Positions 61,840-64,000 of a DNA stretch of 64,000 nt are shown here, one piece after another. Origin of the DNA: Chromobotia macracanthus (taxonomy: Eukaryota; Chordata; Actinopteri; Cypriniformes; Botiidae); the NCBI GenBank assembly GCA_036877525.1, contig JAZGTH010000058.1, positions 10,882,501 through 10,946,500 on the forward strand, given 5' to 3'. Position 1 is the first letter of the stretch. Each line of letters opens with the position of its first letter. Made by a program: the position numbers and the translations under genes. Under the pieces are notes generated by a model, which made no database searches, was not told the DNA's origin, and was given only the letters and a program-made list of their open reading frames with translations.

Positions 61840-61975
61840 CCCGACAGCTCAACTTATAAACCATTATTATAAATGTGTGTTGTTAATGTTGGAGATCGTG
61901 TTGAATACTGATCTGTTATGTTCTTGCTCAATAACTTATTTTTTTATTTCTAACCCAGAAACAGTTACGGATTAA
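61840..61975 (+). mobile_element. MITE family 2 fragment
   Basis: Contains CCGACAGCTCAACTTATAAA and TTGTTAATGTTGGAGATCGT, then CAGTTACGGATT, matching the right half of the family. A CRE (TGACGTCA) and a CCAAT word lie just left of it at 61785-61815. Confidence 0.55.
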
Positions 61976-62473
61976 GATATCAAGCCCCCTTTAGTCGTAA
62001 ACTGCACATTATACCCTTCATATTATATTAAGATATCTCAGTGACTGTGCTTATATGATTCCCCTTTACCTCTTAAATCAACGAATAATGCAACTCTCAC
62101 TTTTTATAGTTACAACTGACATTATTAATGTTAAGTTTTACATTTTCTTCAATGCCAGCTTATCGTTTCAGCTATTTGTAGACTGACTTCACTGAAGACT
62201 GTACTGCTTTCTGAACAATGACTGGTGTGAGTTCAGGGTGGGACCGTAAGTAACAAGCTGTTAAACGAGGGATTTTACTAGTCTGATCAAGCAGAGACAG
62301 ACAGGGTGGAGAAATGTTTGAGAAACTGGTTTAGAAACAATTGTTTTTGCCATTCATTCTGACTTTAAGCTCATAGATACATCACACCATTACTGTTATA
62401 AGATTTGAGAACTTTTGCATTCTTCCACTCAAGTAACTGTAATACACACACACATAAACATTCAGAAAACTGT

Positions 62474-62479
62474 TTTATT
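62474..62479 (-). terminator. anxa1: anxa1 polyadenylation signal
   Basis: AATAAA on the minus strand, 99 bases past the anxa1 stop codon. Confidence 0.65.
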
Positions 62480-62577
62480 GATGAATAATGATTTTCAGTG
62501 TATTACAGATGTTTACATGGGGTATATAATTCCTATATAGGTAAATGTCAACTGTATTCACTCATTATGGGCAGCAT

Positions 62578-63920
62578 TTAATTGCCACACAAGGCCAGCA
62601 GGATCTTCTCATAGTCTCCATTTGTGTCGTCCTGAAAGCAAATGAGGCACAAAATCCTTCTGTTCAGGTACAGGACCCAAAATAACACTCACAACATTCA
62701 CAACATTCCATTGTATGTTTGTTGTTTTACAATATATTGTATGTATAAAGTAATGACAGCACAAATAAAAGCTTTAACGTCAGCGCTGAATAACATTCAA
62801 CTTTTCATTGCTAAACGGAATATTTACCTGGATGTCTTTGTAGAGGGACTTGCCGAACTTCCTCTGATACTCTTGCTTGATTTTGGCCAGATCAACCTCA
62901 GAGCGGCTTACTAATATTCTGCTTAAGATCTTGCCCTTGTAACCAGAACCCTGTGACAGAAGAACTTACTCAGTGTGCTCCTTGATACAGTTATTGCTTT
63001 TCAGATTCATTCAGAACAATTGATACAAACGTGTCATTTTTAAAACTTCAGACTGCATAAATGGTCAACAATATTCTGAAGGATCTGTGATGAAAAACTG
63101 AATTACACTTGCCTTCATTGCCAGATTCAGTTTCTCAGCAAAGAATGCGGGTTTGCATCCAGCACATTTCACTGAAAACAAAAACCAGTGATAACTTTTA
63201 GCTCTCTGTCATTATCTCTGTCAGAAACAGGTTACAGGTTTATGTTACAGGCTTTTCTTTACGTATGTTGAAGTCAAACAGACATTTCCTGGGAAATGTT
63301 TTTTAAATACTAAATAACTGTTTTTATTTGTTAACCAAAAGGTTACATATTGTTGCTTTAAAAAAAAATCTGAAATTGAATGCATTCTGTAAAACCAGTT
63401 TCTGGTTTGTTGCACCAAGCATTGTCATACAATAGCATGCTTGTCACTTAACAAGAAACATCTGTAAAAGAGATTAGGATCTGCTGGTTTCACCAAAAAT
63501 GACAAAAGGTGATGCACACCAAGTTTACATATAAAGGTGATGTAAGGTTTCAAAATGTTGTCTTACCAACAGCAGTCAGACAGTTCTCAATGTCACCTTT
63601 CAACTCCAGATCAATGGCTTTCGCAACATCCACTTTACTGTACTTTGAGTACTGACTGAATACTAAACAAATAAAGAAAACATGTTTCTGAGGAGAACTG
63701 TAGACTATTGTAGTAATATTTTAGAATATGCACAACCTATTCTAAACTATTCTGTTTAAAATGTTTTACTAACAACTAAAGAATAACATGTTTGATATAT
63801 GATATATATAACATTAAAAAACATACCTTGCCTCAGGTGAGGGCCACTCCTGGAAGTGAGGATCTCGATGAACACAGAACAGTCTGTGCCTTTTCTTTTC
63901 TCTCCTGCCTCATAAAGGGC
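62578..63920 (-). CDS. anxa1: Annexin A1-like protein (partial, 5' end off window)
   Basis: Calcium-dependent phospholipid-binding protein. Visible exons, 5' to 3': 63920-63827, 63662-63567, 63171-63113, 62950-62828, 62631-62578; 426 bases, the last 141 residues plus stop, all in phase. They cover part of annexin repeat 3 (ALYEAGEKRKGTD, a type II calcium-site loop, then SVFIEILTSRS) and all of repeat 4 (YSKVDVAKAIDLELKGD, CAGCKPAFFAEKLNLAMKG, SRILVSRSEVDL, DTNGDYEKILLALCGN). The sequence matches human ANXA1 best among annexins I know, and ANXA1 neighbours RORB on human 9q21. Teleosts have several anxa1 paralogues; which one this is cannot be told. The intron after exon 63171-63113 uses a GC donor (AAG|GCAAGT). 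Confidence 0.88.
63225..63362 (+). mobile_element. MITE family 2 fragment in anxa1 intron
   Basis: GTTACAGGCTTTTCTTTACG, ACATTTCCTGGGAAAT and the end GGTTACATATTGTTGCTTTAA match the family, with an internal deletion. Confidence 0.6.
63735..63825. mobile_element. MITE family 1 relic in anxa1 intron
   Basis: AAAATGTTTTACTAACAACT, then AAGAATAACATGTTTGATAT and the AT centre, as in the middle of other copies. Both ends are lost. Confidence 0.55.
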
Positions 63921-64000
63921 CTAAAGAAAGAGTGAGAGGTCAGGAGACATGGACATACAGGACAATACATGCATACATACATGAACAACACAATTCTACT

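Larger units (their letters stand above)
54479..62473. other. 8-kb gene-free interval between rorb and anxa1
   Basis: No open frame resembles a protein. Contents are a poly-T tract, a 16-bp tandem repeat, MITE family 2 copies and scattered AT-rich sequence. Regulatory elements of either neighbour could lie here, but nothing is recognisable by eye. Confidence 0.6.

Overview
The window is vertebrate nuclear DNA, most likely from a cypriniform-type ray-finned fish. Genes are split into short exons with GT-AG introns. The introns are full of teleost-style non-autonomous DNA transposons, tRNA-derived SINE fragments, microsatellites and two large minisatellites. The encoded proteins are close to zebrafish and human orthologues. 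One intronic repeat (29465-29759) looks like a family I associate with cyprinid genomes. The species itself cannot be named from the sequence.

Six genes are supported. From left to right: ap1b1 (minus, 3' end off the window), gas2l1 (minus), ewsr1 (minus), a C9orf40-like gene (plus), rorb (minus) and anxa1 (minus, 5' end off the window). I assembled exons by hand from splice sites, reading phase and protein similarity. All junctions in ap1b1, ewsr1, the C9orf40-like gene, rorb and anxa1 keep the reading frame. gas2l1 has one apparent single-base frameshift in its last exon.

Region by region: 1-9.8 kb holds ap1b1 (AP-1 clathrin adaptor beta subunit), with a 1.4-kb minisatellite in intron 1. 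9.8-12.6 kb has no gene and probably includes gas2l1 3' UTR. 12.6-26.0 kb is gas2l1 (actin-microtubule crosslinker), with a CpG-rich promoter to about 26.6 kb. 26.9-28.7 kb is intergenic. 29.0-36.3 kb is ewsr1 (FET-family RNA-binding protein), head-to-head with the C9orf40-like gene at 37.0-37.6 kb across a CpG-rich shared promoter. 39.1-52.6 kb is rorb (orphan nuclear receptor), with introns packed with one MITE family. 52.7-54.5 kb is a 1.8-kb, 21-bp-period minisatellite next to the rorb first coding exon. 54.5-62.5 kb is gene-free. 62.6-64 kb is the 3' part of anxa1.

The genes do not form a pathway. Their order joins two blocks that are separate in human: 22q12 (AP1B1, GAS2L1, EWSR1) and 9q21 (C9orf40, RORB, ANXA1), with the join inside the ewsr1/C9orf40-like bidirectional promoter. 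The most interesting non-gene signal is the rorb-proximal minisatellite: many of its units carry AGGTCA, the half-site recognised by ROR-type receptors, at a spacing of two DNA helical turns.
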